From Clostridia bacterium (lineage in GTDB: Bacteria > Bacillota > Clostridia > Oscillospirales > Acutalibacteraceae), in NCBI GenBank assembly GCA_017429345.1, contig JAFRPB010000089.1:1-46750 (forward strand): 46,750 nucleotides of DNA, written 5' to 3'. This document shows positions 15,639 through 23,796 of the stretch, piece after piece; within the stretch, counting starts at the first letter, position 1; each line of letters begins with the position of its first letter. The notes below the pieces were generated by a model. That model had not been told where the DNA came from. It was given only the letters and a program-made list of their open reading frames with translations, and searched no databases. The translations under genes were made by a program, and so were the position numbers.

Positions 15639-16892
15639 ATGAGCAACAGTATTCCGGATGCGGACTTGATCCGATTTCTCCGCAATGAAGACGACGCTTC
15701 CCGCTCAGGTACGGGGGAGCGCGCCGGAAAAACGCGCGTTTTGTTTGTGTATACGAATCTCGGAGTCGGCGGCATCGCGCGCTCGCTGATCGAGCTTCTG
15801 CGCGTTCTGGAGGGCTCGGACCTCGATATCACGCTCTATATCCGCCGCGACGACGTAAATGAGCTGATCGGCGAGATCCCGTCTTATGTCAGGCTCGCCG
15901 TGGTCCGCAACAGCGTCAAGCGCGTCGAGTTTGAAGACAATCTGCGGGGCAGAGCGGCAGAGCGGACCTACGCCCTGCTGCGAAAAAAGCATGCCTTTGC
16001 AGCGAAACGGTTCTTTGAAAAGTACATGCGCCCGATCCAGCGCAAACGCGAAAAGGACGGGCTTGACCGTCTCGGACTTTCATGGGATACGGCAATCTGT
16101 TATTCCACGGACGGGGACGACCCGGTCTTCGTGCGCGACTGCGTCCGCGCGGCGAAAAAATATGTCTTTATCCACCAGAGTACGGCGCTCGCGGAGGAAA
16201 ATATCGATGCAATGCGCGACTTCGACGGCGTGTTCACGGTCAATCCCGCATTGATCCCCTGGGCGGAGCAGATGCTTCCGGGCGGTCCGCCGGTGCGCGC
16301 GATCGAGAATTACGTCGACCCCGAAAAAGTGCTCCGGCTGTCAAAGGAACAGACCGTCGTCCTGCCCGGAAAACGGATTCTCGCGACGAGCGGGCGGATC
16401 TGTCTGACGAAGGGTTACGACTTTGTGATCGGCGCGGCAAAGATCCTGAAAGAGCGCGGCGTGCGCTTTTTGTGGTACTGGATCGGCGACGGTCCCGACC
16501 GCGCGGAAATGGAGCGAAGGATCGAAGAAAACGGTCTTGGGGACGATATCGAAATTACGGGGAATCTTCTGAATCCGTTCCCGTACGTCGCCGCATGCGA
16601 GGTCTATATCCAGCCCTCGCGCGCGGAAGCGTTCTCCCTTTCCGTCCTGGAAGCGATGATCCTGACCCGCCCCGTGATCGCGACAAATACGGCAGGCCCC
16701 GCGTATTTATTCGAAAAATATCACTGCGGGACTGCCGTTCAGACGGACGCGCAAAGCGTCGCGGACGGGATCCTGCGCCTGCTTGAAAATGACGAAGAAC
16801 TCGAGCAAGAACGCCGCGCCCTGCAGTCGATCGACTGGGCGCGGGAGCGGGAGGATTATATTCGGCAATGGACGGAGTTGTTGAGATCCTGA
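15639..16892 (+). CDS. GT4-like glycosyltransferase
   Basis: A 417-residue GT-B-fold transferase. The N-terminal nucleotide-like half begins at VLFVYTNLGVGGIARS (residues about 34-49), typical of group 1 enzymes; the C-terminal half has ILATSGRICLTKGYDF near 247, the WYWIGDGPDR donor-site segment near 283 and the E-x7-E motif EAFSLSVLEAM near 328, with NTAGPAYLFEK following. No signal peptide or membrane helix, so it acts at the inner face of the membrane or in the cytosol. It is a single gene with its own promoter; the acceptor cannot be guessed because no other surface-polysaccharide gene is near. SD AGGGGGCT. Confidence 0.88.
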   Translation: MSNSIPDADLIRFLRNEDDASRSGTGERAGKTRVLFVYTNLGVGGIARSLIELLRVLEGSDLDITLYIRRDDVNELIGEIPSYVRLAVVRNSVKRVEFEDNLRGRAAERTYALLRKKHAFAAKRFFEKYMRPIQRKREKDGLDRLGLSWDTAICYSTDGDDPVFVRDCVRAAKKYVFIHQSTALAEENIDAMRDFDGVFTVNPALIPWAEQMLPGGPPVRAIENYVDPEKVLRLSKEQTVVLPGKRILATSGRICLTKGYDFVIGAAKILKERGVRFLWYWIGDGPDRAEMERRIEENGLGDDIEITGNLLNPFPYVAACEVYIQPSRAEAFSLSVLEAMILTRPVIATNTAGPAYLFEKYHCGTAVQTDAQSVADGILRLLENDEELEQERRALQSIDWAREREDYIRQWTELLRS

Positions 16893-16913
16893 TTTGCCGA
16901 GGTTTTGTGTTTG

Positions 16914-17043
16914 CGGATATCGGGGATCGGATATCGTGTCGGAACCGCGACTCAAATCATAAAATCAACTCTGCAAAATCGGGAAAAAGCAGGAAAAGTG
17001 AATTATACAGGCACGATCCCCGAGATCCGATCCCCGATATCTG
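16914..17043. repeat. array-core-inverted array element (CGGATAT / ATCCCCG)
   Basis: Left: CGGATAT, CGGGGAT, CGGATAT (16914-16934). Right: ATCCCCG, AGATCCG, ATCCCCG, ATATCTG (17016-17043), reverse-complementary in kind. It starts 21 bases after the glycosyltransferase stop. Related ATCCCCG/ATATCCG units lie at 27994-28007, at the stop of an unrelated gene. Confidence 0.8.
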
Positions 17044-17061
17044 AATTTCACCAAAAAACTA

Positions 17062-17090
17062 TTGCAACTCCCGCGCGGCTGTGATATTAT
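17062..17090 (+). promoter_or_regulatory. sigma-A promoter of the oxidoreductase gene
   Basis: TTGCAA (17062-17067), 17-bp spacer, TATTAT (17085-17090), 74 bp before the ATG at 17165. Confidence 0.7.
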
Positions 17091-17164
17091 ACAATAGACA
17101 GGGCGAAAAGGCTCTGCCGATACGGCAATATGCCGCAATTATCAAAAATTACGGAGGATCAGTT

Positions 17165-18319
17165 ATGGCAGATTCCATTCTCGACGCTTACAAAGTCAGT
17201 CATTCGCAGGACGATGCGGTGAAGGCGGACAGAAAGATCAAAGTCGGTATCATCGGCACCGGCTGGATCGCCGACGCGCACGCGGACAGCTACAAGAAAT
17301 GCGACGACGTGGAGATCGTCGCGCTCGCGGATCTCGTGCCCGGCAAGGCGGAGGCGTTCGCGAAGAAGAACGGGCTTGAAAACGTCCGCTTCTATCCGAG
17401 CGACAAGGCGCTCATCGACGCGGAAAAGGATATCGACGCGGTCTCCGTCTGCACCTACAACCGTCAGCACGCGCCCTGCACGATCTACGCGCTCGAGCAC
17501 GGCGTGAACGTGCTGCTCGAGAAGCCCATGTGCGTCACCCTCGACGAGGCGGTGGAGATCTGCCGCGCCGAGAAGAAGAGCGGCAAGATCCTTTCGATCG
17601 GCTTCCAGCCCCGTTTTGACGAGAATATGAAGCTCGTCAAGAAGGTCGTCGATTCCGGCGTGCTCGGCAAGGTCTATTATATCCAGACCGGCGGCGGCAG
17701 AAGACACGGCATCCCCACGCCCTTCGGCACCAGCTTCATCCGCGACGACACCGCGGGCATCGGCGCGCTCGCCGATATCGGCTGCTATTCGATCGATATG
17801 GTCATGAACGCGATCGGCTACCCGAAGCCCCTCACGGTCACCGGCTACACCTCCGGATATTTCGGGAAAAAGCCCGATTATCTCGAGAAGCCCGAATACG
17901 TCAACGAGTTCTCCGTCGACGACTTCGGCGCAGGCTTTATCCGTCTTGAGGGCGACGTGATCCTCGACTTCCGTATCTCCTGGGCGATGCATATGGATTC
18001 CCCCGGCGACACGATCCTGCTGGGCACCGAAGGCGGTCTGCGCATTCCCGCGACCGACTGCTGGAACGGCAGCATCGGCGGTCCGCTCGTGGTTTACCAC
18101 AACGTGGCGGGCATCCCCGTCGAGACCGTGATCCCCGAGGTCGATTACCACGGCAACAACTTCGACCGCAAGATCCGCTCGTTTATCGACGCGGTCATCA
18201 CCGGCGGCAAGGCGCCGATCCCCTCGAGCCAGATCATCTACAACCAGGCGATCATCGACGGCATCGTCCGCTCGAACAAGCTGGGCGAAGAGGTCAAAAT
18301 CGAGATCCCCGAGATCTGA
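17165..18319 (+). CDS. Gfo/Idh/MocA-family NAD(P)-dependent oxidoreductase
   Basis: A 384-residue sugar or inositol dehydrogenase-type protein. The Rossmann motif GIIGTGWIA lies at 28-36, the family Glu-Lys-Pro at 119-121 (VLLEKPMC), GGGRRHG and a DIGCYSIDM catalytic-helix motif near 195-215, then the C-terminal beta-sheet domain. The substrate (glycoside, inositol, 3-keto sugar) is not set by sequence. The ATG at 17165 is chosen for its ACGGAGGA site and good promoter distance; the longer frame starts inside the promoter. A ThuA-like protein, frequent partner of such enzymes in 3-keto-sugar pathways, lies elsewhere in the window. Confidence 0.9.
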   Translation: MADSILDAYKVSHSQDDAVKADRKIKVGIIGTGWIADAHADSYKKCDDVEIVALADLVPGKAEAFAKKNGLENVRFYPSDKALIDAEKDIDAVSVCTYNRQHAPCTIYALEHGVNVLLEKPMCVTLDEAVEICRAEKKSGKILSIGFQPRFDENMKLVKKVVDSGVLGKVYYIQTGGGRRHGIPTPFGTSFIRDDTAGIGALADIGCYSIDMVMNAIGYPKPLTVTGYTSGYFGKKPDYLEKPEYVNEFSVDDFGAGFIRLEGDVILDFRISWAMHMDSPGDTILLGTEGGLRIPATDCWNGSIGGPLVVYHNVAGIPVETVIPEVDYHGNNFDRKIRSFIDAVITGGKAPIPSSQIIYNQAIIDGIVRSNKLGEEVKIEIPEI

Positions 18320-18332
18320 ATATCTGAGTAAC

Positions 18333-18371
18333 AAAAAACGCGTCGGGCGTGCGCCCGGCGCGGTTTTTGTT
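18333..18371 (+). terminator. intrinsic terminator after the oxidoreductase gene
   Basis: Stem CGCGTCGGGC/GCCCGGCGCG (one G-T pair) with loop GTGC (18339-18362), followed by TTTTTGTT and preceded by AAAAAA. Confidence 0.9.
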
Positions 18372-18373
18372 AT

Positions 18374-18408
18374 GTGAGATGTGAGATAAGAGATAAGAGA
18401 TGAGAGAT
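18374..18408. repeat. 7-bp tandem array (GTGAGAT/AAGAGAT)
   Basis: Five heptamers GTGAGAT, GTGAGAT, AAGAGAT, AAGAGAT, GAGAGAT directly after the terminator. The oppositely oriented TTCAC array at 18439-18481 closes the gap. Confidence 0.85.
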
Positions 18409-18438
18409 GAGGGGCGGGAAATATACTCTCTGAAAGAA

Positions 18439-18481
18439 TTTTCACCGTTCACTTTTCACTGTTCACTGTTCACGACTTCAC
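18439..18481. repeat. 7-bp array NNNTCAC that contains the stop codon of the ceramidase-like gene
   Basis: TTTTCAC, CGTTCAC, TTTTCAC, TGTTCAC, TGTTCAC and the octamer GACTTCAC. Read on minus the units are GTGANNN, and the TGA at 18470-18472 within one of them is the stop codon of the secreted ceramidase-like gene. The last codons (Val-Lys-Ser) are also array sequence. Confidence 0.85.
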
Positions 18482-20086
18482 GTCCGCAAACAAACTCTCA
18501 AACGCCTCCGTGACGATCGATCCCGCGTTGTAGTTGACCGCGTTGATCTCCTCGTTCTCGGTCAGCATCGAGCGCACGTCGTTGTCGGTGAGGATATAGC
18601 CGATCTGGTCGTTGCACAGACCGAAGCAGATGAGATTTTCCGCTCCGCAGCTTTCGGCAAGGGGAGCGTAATCCCAGCTCTCGCCGGTCCATGCGTCCTC
18701 CGCGGCGATCGCGCCGCCCCATACGATGGCGGGGTCGATCTCGCCGGGTACCAGCAGAATGCCGAGCTTCCCGCCGCCGAGCTCCATATAGCCGATCTCG
18801 GTGATGACGGAATACCCGAGGCCGTCGCGCACCATAACGGAGCCGAGAAGGCCCTCTCTGCCGGCGATCACGTGCACGGGGTTCTTCGCTTTGATCGTAA
18901 GCTCCCGGACCGCGATATTCAGCAGCGCCGGCAGTTCCTCGTCGTTGTCGCTCGCCGCGAGGCGCGCGCCGAGCGTTGCGCCCATCGTCGTCAGACGCGA
19001 TCTCGTGTCCGCGCCCTCCTCAAAAACGTAGGGGCTGTGGTCCGAGGTGATCGCCAGCTGCGAGCCCTGAATGAATACGAAGTCCGCGCCGACCTCTTCA
19101 TTGACATACTTTTCGATATAGTGCGGATAGTCCGCGGAGAGCGTCGTGGATGGGACGTTCACGGGATGGATGCCCGCCTCGCAGACCCAGATCTCATTTT
19201 TCTCCGCATCGTCCGGCACGAAGCGCAGACGCTCGAAATTGCCGTCGAACACGTCCGGCTCGCGCTTGTCGTGGATGAATTCGGAGATATCGGCATAGCC
19301 GTAATAGAGCTTGCCTTCGCTCATATCTTCGACCGCCGCGACGATCGTTTCGGCGACCTTCGTATAGACGATCTCCATGAATTCGGGATTCCTGCCCACG
19401 ACCGCGGCTTCGCCCTTAAAAGAGGTCGACCACGGATTCTTCAGCAGCGCGGGCACGAGCGGCGCGCCCAGACCGAGCACGTCGATGCAGGAATGCTGAT
19501 GCAGCGCGGAGACGTTGATCGAATCGATCCCGTTTTCCTCGGCGAAGTCCCTGACGCGGCTTCTGATCTCGAGTACGTCGCCGCGGGTGAACCCGAAGCC
19601 GTCCAGCGCGGCGTAAACGACGGTCGTCTCGCCGTCGGAGAGCGCGTAGGTGTTCACGCCCTGATCGTCAAGCACCTCGACCGGCGCCCGGCCTTCCATC
19701 GCCTCAAGCGCGCCCGCAAGGAAGAAGCTGCCGTCCATCGGGTCGATCTCGTCGAGGAATGAGGCTTTGGCAAAGCCCATGCTCCAGCGCGCGTCGCCCG
19801 CGGGCTCCGGGTCGAATACGTCTTTGCCCGCGTAGAAATTCTGCGGCTCATAATTCTTGATGCTCTGTATATCGCCGTGCCAGTTGAGACCGGGGATCAG
19901 CGTGTTGAGCACCTTGCCGAGAATGAAGATCATCTGATCGACGATCTGATAGAACACGTGCTCCATTTTCTCGGAAACGGTGAAATTCGTCTCGGTCTTT
20001 GCCGCGGACGCTGCGGGCGCGCCGACCGCGGAGAACACGAGGATCAGCGCAAGAAAGATCGCGAGGATTTTTGAAGTTCGGGTCAT
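18470..20086 (-). CDS. secreted neutral/alkaline ceramidase-family hydrolase
   Basis: A 538-residue protein with a signal peptide (residues 1-29, ending ASA-A, no lipobox Cys), hence exported. Its body matches the neutral/alkaline non-lysosomal ceramidase N-terminal domain family. Candidate zinc ligands are all present: H196/H198 (ALHQHSC), H307 (AGIHPVN), E449 in LLVPGE and Y497 in CNDQIGYIL. Family enzymes split the amide of ceramides to sphingosine and fatty acid, but many gut members are uncharacterised. It is the last gene of a unit of three paralogues, 57 bp after the DUF6440-like gene, with SD AAGGAGA. Its terminal codons and stop come from a heptamer array. Confidence 0.85.
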   Translation of the reverse strand: MTRTSKILAIFLALILVFSAVGAPAASAAKTETNFTVSEKMEHVFYQIVDQMIFILGKVLNTLIPGLNWHGDIQSIKNYEPQNFYAGKDVFDPEPAGDARWSMGFAKASFLDEIDPMDGSFFLAGALEAMEGRAPVEVLDDQGVNTYALSDGETTVVYAALDGFGFTRGDVLEIRSRVRDFAEENGIDSINVSALHQHSCIDVLGLGAPLVPALLKNPWSTSFKGEAAVVGRNPEFMEIVYTKVAETIVAAVEDMSEGKLYYGYADISEFIHDKREPDVFDGNFERLRFVPDDAEKNEIWVCEAGIHPVNVPSTTLSADYPHYIEKYVNEEVGADFVFIQGSQLAITSDHSPYVFEEGADTRSRLTTMGATLGARLAASDNDEELPALLNIAVRELTIKAKNPVHVIAGREGLLGSVMVRDGLGYSVITEIGYMELGGGKLGILLVPGEIDPAIVWGGAIAAEDAWTGESWDYAPLAESCGAENLICFGLCNDQIGYILTDNDVRSMLTENEEINAVNYNAGSIVTEAFESLFADVKS

Positions 20087-20143
20087 GAGAAAAATCTCCT
20101 TTCGTGTATATGTACATCTTCGGACCGCTTTGGGACGGTCTGT

Positions 20144-20347
20144 TTATTCATCTTCTTCGGGGACGGGCCGGGTGATCACCGGCGTGCCGTCTGCTTTGAG
20201 AAGCGACGTGATCCCGGCGCCGTAACCGGCTTTGACAAACAGGTAGTTCACGCCGGTCTCCCGGTCGACCAGCACCTGACGGACGCCGGCGGTCGACAGC
20301 TCGGAACCTTCTCTGCGGGTTACGACAAAACGGTCGTTCTTCTTCAT
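20144..20347 (-). CDS. DUF6440-type small protein
   Basis: A 67-residue soluble protein, MKKNDRFVVTRREG..., with the phrase VLVDRETGVNYLFVKAGYGAG followed by a short acidic tail, as in the DUF6440 family of Firmicutes; function unknown. Its ATG overlaps the stop of the upstream ceramidase-like gene in ATGA and it has the ideal site AAGGAGG, so it is translated as part of this operon. It may be a one-domain beta-rich accessory protein; no enzyme motif is visible. Confidence 0.8.
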   Translation of the reverse strand: MKKNDRFVVTRREGSELSTAGVRQVLVDRETGVNYLFVKAGYGAGITSLLKADGTPVITRPVPEEDE

Positions 20348-21810
20348 GCTTCTGCCTCCTTCTGTTTCGCTGTGTTTACGGTTTTCAGTACTTTTTCAAA
20401 CGTATCGGCGATGGTCTGCGCGGTCTCGGGACCGGCGGAGTTCGTCTCCTCATAATGCCGCCTGCCGTGGGCGTCTCTGCCGTTGTCAAGATAGGGCTTG
20501 TCGGGGGAGAGCAGGAAATCGTTCGGCGGCAGCACGTAACCGAGCTCGTCGTCCGCAAGGCCGTAAATAAGAAGATCTTCGTCGCCCGCGAGCTTCACAA
20601 GCGGGATGGGGTTGACCTCTTCGCCGCAGCCCGTCGCGCTTTCCTCCGCGGTCAGATATCCGCCGTAAGCGAGCTCCGGGAACAGCTCGCAGGGCAAAAA
20701 CAGCATCTTCACGCCGCCGAGCTCCATATAGGTCAGTTGGGTTTTCACGAACGCGATCGCCTCGCCCGCGGGATCCGCATACCGGTCGACCTGAATGATG
20801 CCGACCTGCCCGGCGACGGCGAGCAGCGAATTCTCAACTTTCACGTAAAACTCCTGCGTGATGCGGTCAAGCCGCGGCTCAAGCTGTTTTTCGTCGGTTA
20901 TGGAGATCGCGTATTCGCCGAGCTTTGCCCCGATATTGCGCGTGGATTCGAGCAGCCGGTGCTCTTTGCGTAAAAGGTTTTCGTCGTCGATGTTCATCGA
21001 GATCATGCCGCCGATCGCGCCGACCGCGTAGAGCGTTTCCGCGCCGGTCTCGCGGCGGATCTTCTCGCGCAGATAGCAGGGGAAGTCCGCGCTCACGAGA
21101 TGGTTGCAGCCCTGCAGCGACTCGGAATGCGAGGCGAAATTCAGCATCCAGATCTGGCGCGTTCCGTCGTCCGGAACGAAGCGGAAGCGCGAGAGCGTCT
21201 TGGAATAAATGACCGGCGTGCGGATATCCTCCTGCATGTCGGGGACCTCGGTTTTGCCGAAATACAGCTTGCCTGGGCGGCGGTCCGCATAGGCGTCCGC
21301 GGCGGCGGCGACGGCGCTCTCGATCAGCAGCGCAATGAATTTCGGGTTTCTGCCCGTCAGCGGCAGGGGACCCCAAAGTCCCATCGTGTCGATGCCCGCG
21401 TGGTTGTGCGTGCTCGTCACGGTCACGCCGCGGCAGCCGGTCAGGCGGATAAAATCCCCGAGCGCGGCTTTGAGCGCGTTCACGTCTTTACTTAACAGGC
21501 CGACCACGTCGAGCGTGATGAACAGATGCCCGCCGCGTCCGGTGCCGTCGTCGAGCCAGACGGCGATCGCGTACTGCGGGTCGATCACGCCCCGCGCGGG
21601 GTTGTAGGAGCCGTAGCCCGCGATATAATACTTTTTTTTCTCGATATCGTCAGGCAGAAACGGGTGTCTGCCGAAGCCCGCGGTGAAGGTCCCGCCGGGG
21701 GCCTCTGCGCGGTCGAATACGCCGTCCGGCGGTTCTTCCGCCAGCGGCGCCTTGCCGCGCGACACGATCGTATGCAGAGCGGTGTTGATCAGTTTGTCAG
21801 ATAACTTCAT
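20344..21810 (-). CDS. ceramidase-family hydrolase, cytoplasmic paralogue 2
   Basis: A 488-residue relative of the secreted enzyme without a signal peptide or membrane helix. Candidate zinc ligands: H135/H137 in TSTHNHAGID, a His in NFASHSES with NHLVSADFP, Glu in FLPCELFPE, Tyr in DDELGYVLP. The ATG at 21810 is preferred to the one at 21819 because AAGGA lies 8 bases before it. It overlaps the upstream paralogue by 14 bp. Being intracellular, it would act on an imported or internal amide lipid or another N-acyl compound. The family name ceramidase is an inference from the fold and ligands, not a proven activity. Confidence 0.85.
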   Translation of the reverse strand: MKLSDKLINTALHTIVSRGKAPLAEEPPDGVFDRAEAPGGTFTAGFGRHPFLPDDIEKKKYYIAGYGSYNPARGVIDPQYAIAVWLDDGTGRGGHLFITLDVVGLLSKDVNALKAALGDFIRLTGCRGVTVTSTHNHAGIDTMGLWGPLPLTGRNPKFIALLIESAVAAAADAYADRRPGKLYFGKTEVPDMQEDIRTPVIYSKTLSRFRFVPDDGTRQIWMLNFASHSESLQGCNHLVSADFPCYLREKIRRETGAETLYAVGAIGGMISMNIDDENLLRKEHRLLESTRNIGAKLGEYAISITDEKQLEPRLDRITQEFYVKVENSLLAVAGQVGIIQVDRYADPAGEAIAFVKTQLTYMELGGVKMLFLPCELFPELAYGGYLTAEESATGCGEEVNPIPLVKLAGDEDLLIYGLADDELGYVLPPNDFLLSPDKPYLDNGRDAHGRRHYEETNSAGPETAQTIADTFEKVLKTVNTAKQKEAEA

Positions 21811-23479
21811 TGCACTCATCCTTTAAATCTATAAATGATTTTGTGATGCTTGAGGCTGCGTGTTCGCCGATGCTGATGAACTCGTGGTAATGGTTCTTCG
21901 GGTCGCCGATGATATAGTCGTTGTCGGGGACGATATAGCCGATCGCGTCGTTCGCAAGACCGAAGGCGTGAAGTCCCTCGCCGAAGATCTCACAGAGCGG
22001 CGGATAGGGGAAATCCCGCCCCGAAAAAGATCCCTTCGCGGTCAGCGACGCGCCGCCCGAGAGCAGATCCTGACAGTATTCGCCGGGCACGAGCACGGCG
22101 CGGAAGCTCCTGCCGAGCTCAAGATACCCGATCTCCGTCACGTCGAGATATCCGCCGTCGCCGTCCCGCAGGACCTCGATATTGACAAGCCCCAGCTTGC
22201 CGACGAGCTTCATCAGGGGATTCGTCACGGGGATGCGCACCTGCCGAAGGCGGATATTCAGAAGCGGCTCAACGGGAACCTCGGAGACGGGCGTCCAGTT
22301 CTCGTACCAGAGCGTATGCGGGGCGCCGTTTCGTTCGCTCTCCGCCCGGTCTTTTTCGACGTTTTCGATATCATATAACAGCGGATCCGCCTCGATCTCC
22401 TCGGTCGTCTTCGTCATCGAGAGCACGATCCTTCCAAGCTCTCTGCCGTAGCGGATCGACTGTTCGTATCTGCGGTGCAGCGTCACGCCGTCGTTGGTAA
22501 GCCCCCGGTTCATATAGATCGCGCAGATCGCGCCGTTGATAAAGAGAAAATCGTATCCGGCGGCGTTGACGACCTCGCCCATATAATAGATGTATTCGCC
22601 GCAGAGCGTTCTGCCGTCGCCCTGCCCGTCGGTGGTGGGCAGCCCCGCCACGTCCGGGTGCGCGGGCATGCTCGCGATAATCGCGGGACGCTCGTTTTTG
22701 TCGTCGGGCGTAAACACGAAGCGGACAAGCTCCGACGAGAGCGCGGTCGCGGAGGGACGGTTCTTGTTGCCGAAATACGCCTTGCCGATGTCCTTCGCGG
22801 CGTACGTCATCGTGCCCGCCGTCATGGAGCGGATCGCGTCGAGCATCGACGAGGCGACGGCGCTTGTAAGCTCGTTCAGAAAAACGGGGTCGGGACCGTC
22901 GAGATAAAGCCCTTTTCCGCGTTTGTTGACCCTGAAATTGTGCGCGAGTTTTTTGCCCGTCTGCGTCCAGAGTCCCTGCGTATCGACGCAGGAATGCGCG
23001 TGGGTGGAGAAGACGTTGACGCTGCAGAGTTTTTCTTCGCAGGCGTCCGTACGCATCAGGCGGACGAGCTTTGCGCGGATCTTTTTGACGTTGCCGCTGC
23101 AAAGGCCGATGCCGTCGAGCACCGCGAATACGGAAACGCCCCTGCCGGAGCCGTCGTCGAGGGCGACGATGCGGCACTGCATCTTGTCGAGAACGGCGTT
23201 GACCTTGTTGTTGAAGCCGTTTTCGGCAGTCAGGTAGCCGCCCAGATAATAATCGTGGGTCTGCCAGTCGCGGGGCGTCACGTCCGCGACCGCGTACCCG
23301 AGCCGCCAGCGCGCGCCTTCTGCAGGCTCGGTCAGGAAATACGGGCTGCCGGGGAAGAAATTGACGCTCGTGTCGGCGTTGGCGTTTCGGAACATCGGAC
23401 CGTCGTTCAGACCGTCCGCGAGCCGCCCGAGCCCCTTGTGATAGAATTTCTCAAATCGCAGGATGTTTTTTCGGTCCAT
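21797..23479 (-). CDS. ceramidase-family hydrolase, cytoplasmic paralogue 3
   Basis: A 560-residue paralogue, first gene of the unit, no signal peptide. Candidate zinc ligands: H160/H162 in FSTHAHSCVD, His in SMPAHPDVAG, Glu in VLVPGEYCQD, Tyr in LANDAIGYIVP. Compared with the second copy it has inserts near residues 170-200 and 360-395. The N-terminus (WRLGYAVADVTPRDWQTHDYYLGGY) shows the family's usual opening around residues 58-82. SD CGGAGGTG. I see no convincing promoter in the repeat-filled 317-bp region upstream. Three paralogues with different localisation suggest different substrates or successive steps. Confidence 0.85.
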   Translation of the reverse strand: MDRKNILRFEKFYHKGLGRLADGLNDGPMFRNANADTSVNFFPGSPYFLTEPAEGARWRLGYAVADVTPRDWQTHDYYLGGYLTAENGFNNKVNAVLDKMQCRIVALDDGSGRGVSVFAVLDGIGLCSGNVKKIRAKLVRLMRTDACEEKLCSVNVFSTHAHSCVDTQGLWTQTGKKLAHNFRVNKRGKGLYLDGPDPVFLNELTSAVASSMLDAIRSMTAGTMTYAAKDIGKAYFGNKNRPSATALSSELVRFVFTPDDKNERPAIIASMPAHPDVAGLPTTDGQGDGRTLCGEYIYYMGEVVNAAGYDFLFINGAICAIYMNRGLTNDGVTLHRRYEQSIRYGRELGRIVLSMTKTTEEIEADPLLYDIENVEKDRAESERNGAPHTLWYENWTPVSEVPVEPLLNIRLRQVRIPVTNPLMKLVGKLGLVNIEVLRDGDGGYLDVTEIGYLELGRSFRAVLVPGEYCQDLLSGGASLTAKGSFSGRDFPYPPLCEIFGEGLHAFGLANDAIGYIVPDNDYIIGDPKNHYHEFISIGEHAASSITKSFIDLKDECNEVI

Positions 23480-23518
23480 TTTACACCTCCGGTCGTTGGC
23501 GGTTGTTTGTTTCTTTAA

Positions 23519-23600
23519 GTGTGGAGTGTTGAGAGTGAAGAGTGAATTGTCGGAAGTCGCTTCGCGACTTGATTTATAGAATCCCTTGCTTTTTTGATGA
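23519..23600. repeat. R3-type half element: heptamer array plus mini-hairpin
   Basis: Heptamers GTGTGGA, GTGTTGA, GAGTGAA, GAGTGAA (23519-23546), then TTGTCGG, the hairpin AAGTCGC-TTC-GCGACTT (23554-23570) and GATTTATAG. Same order as at 15279, 25377 and 27771. The 317-bp gap to 23796 holds this, the R2 element and GC-rich repeats; no gene is seen. Confidence 0.8.
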
Positions 23601-23640
23601 TAACTTACCCTATTTTAAACCCTCAGAACTCAAAGCTTGC

Positions 23641-23760
23641 GATCGCAAAACGCAAAACGCAATTGACGCGTTAAGAAAACAGTCCGGGTGACTGTTTTTA
23701 GCGGCAAACGCAGCAGCTTTGCTGCGCGGCCCGGTCGGGCACACTATCAGAGCAAAACGC
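23641..23760 (-). repeat. R2 intergenic element, copy 2
   Basis: Inverted relative of 746-870: CAAAACG heptamers, CAATTGACGCGTTAAG, a perfect 9-bp hairpin AAAACAGTC/GACTGTTTT (23677-23699), CAGCAGCTTTGCTGCG and GCCCGGTCGGGC. The hairpin followed by T (plus) or preceded by it (minus) would work as a bidirectional terminator after the GH28-like gene. Confidence 0.75.
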
Positions 23761-23766
23761 GCCACC

Positions 23767-23794
23767 TCGGGCCCCGGGTCTCGGGCCCCGGGAC
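23767..23794. repeat. two 14-bp GC-rich tandem units at the GH28-like stop
   Basis: TCGGGCCCCGGGTC followed by TCGGGCCCCGGGAC; 14 bp is twice the heptamer period. The array ends 2 bases before the stop codon of the minus-strand gene. Each unit is itself palindromic (CGGGCCC/GGGCCCCG). Confidence 0.8.
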
Positions 23795-23796
23795 TT

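Noticed and set aside
17159-18445. 428-codon minus-strand frame opposite the oxidoreductase
   Set aside because: Shadow of a gene with clear Rossmann motifs on the other strand; no SD.
18470-23479. Three ceramidase-like genes as an assembly duplication
   Set aside because: Protein sequences are strongly diverged outside the ligand motifs and differ in length and signal peptide, so they are old paralogues.
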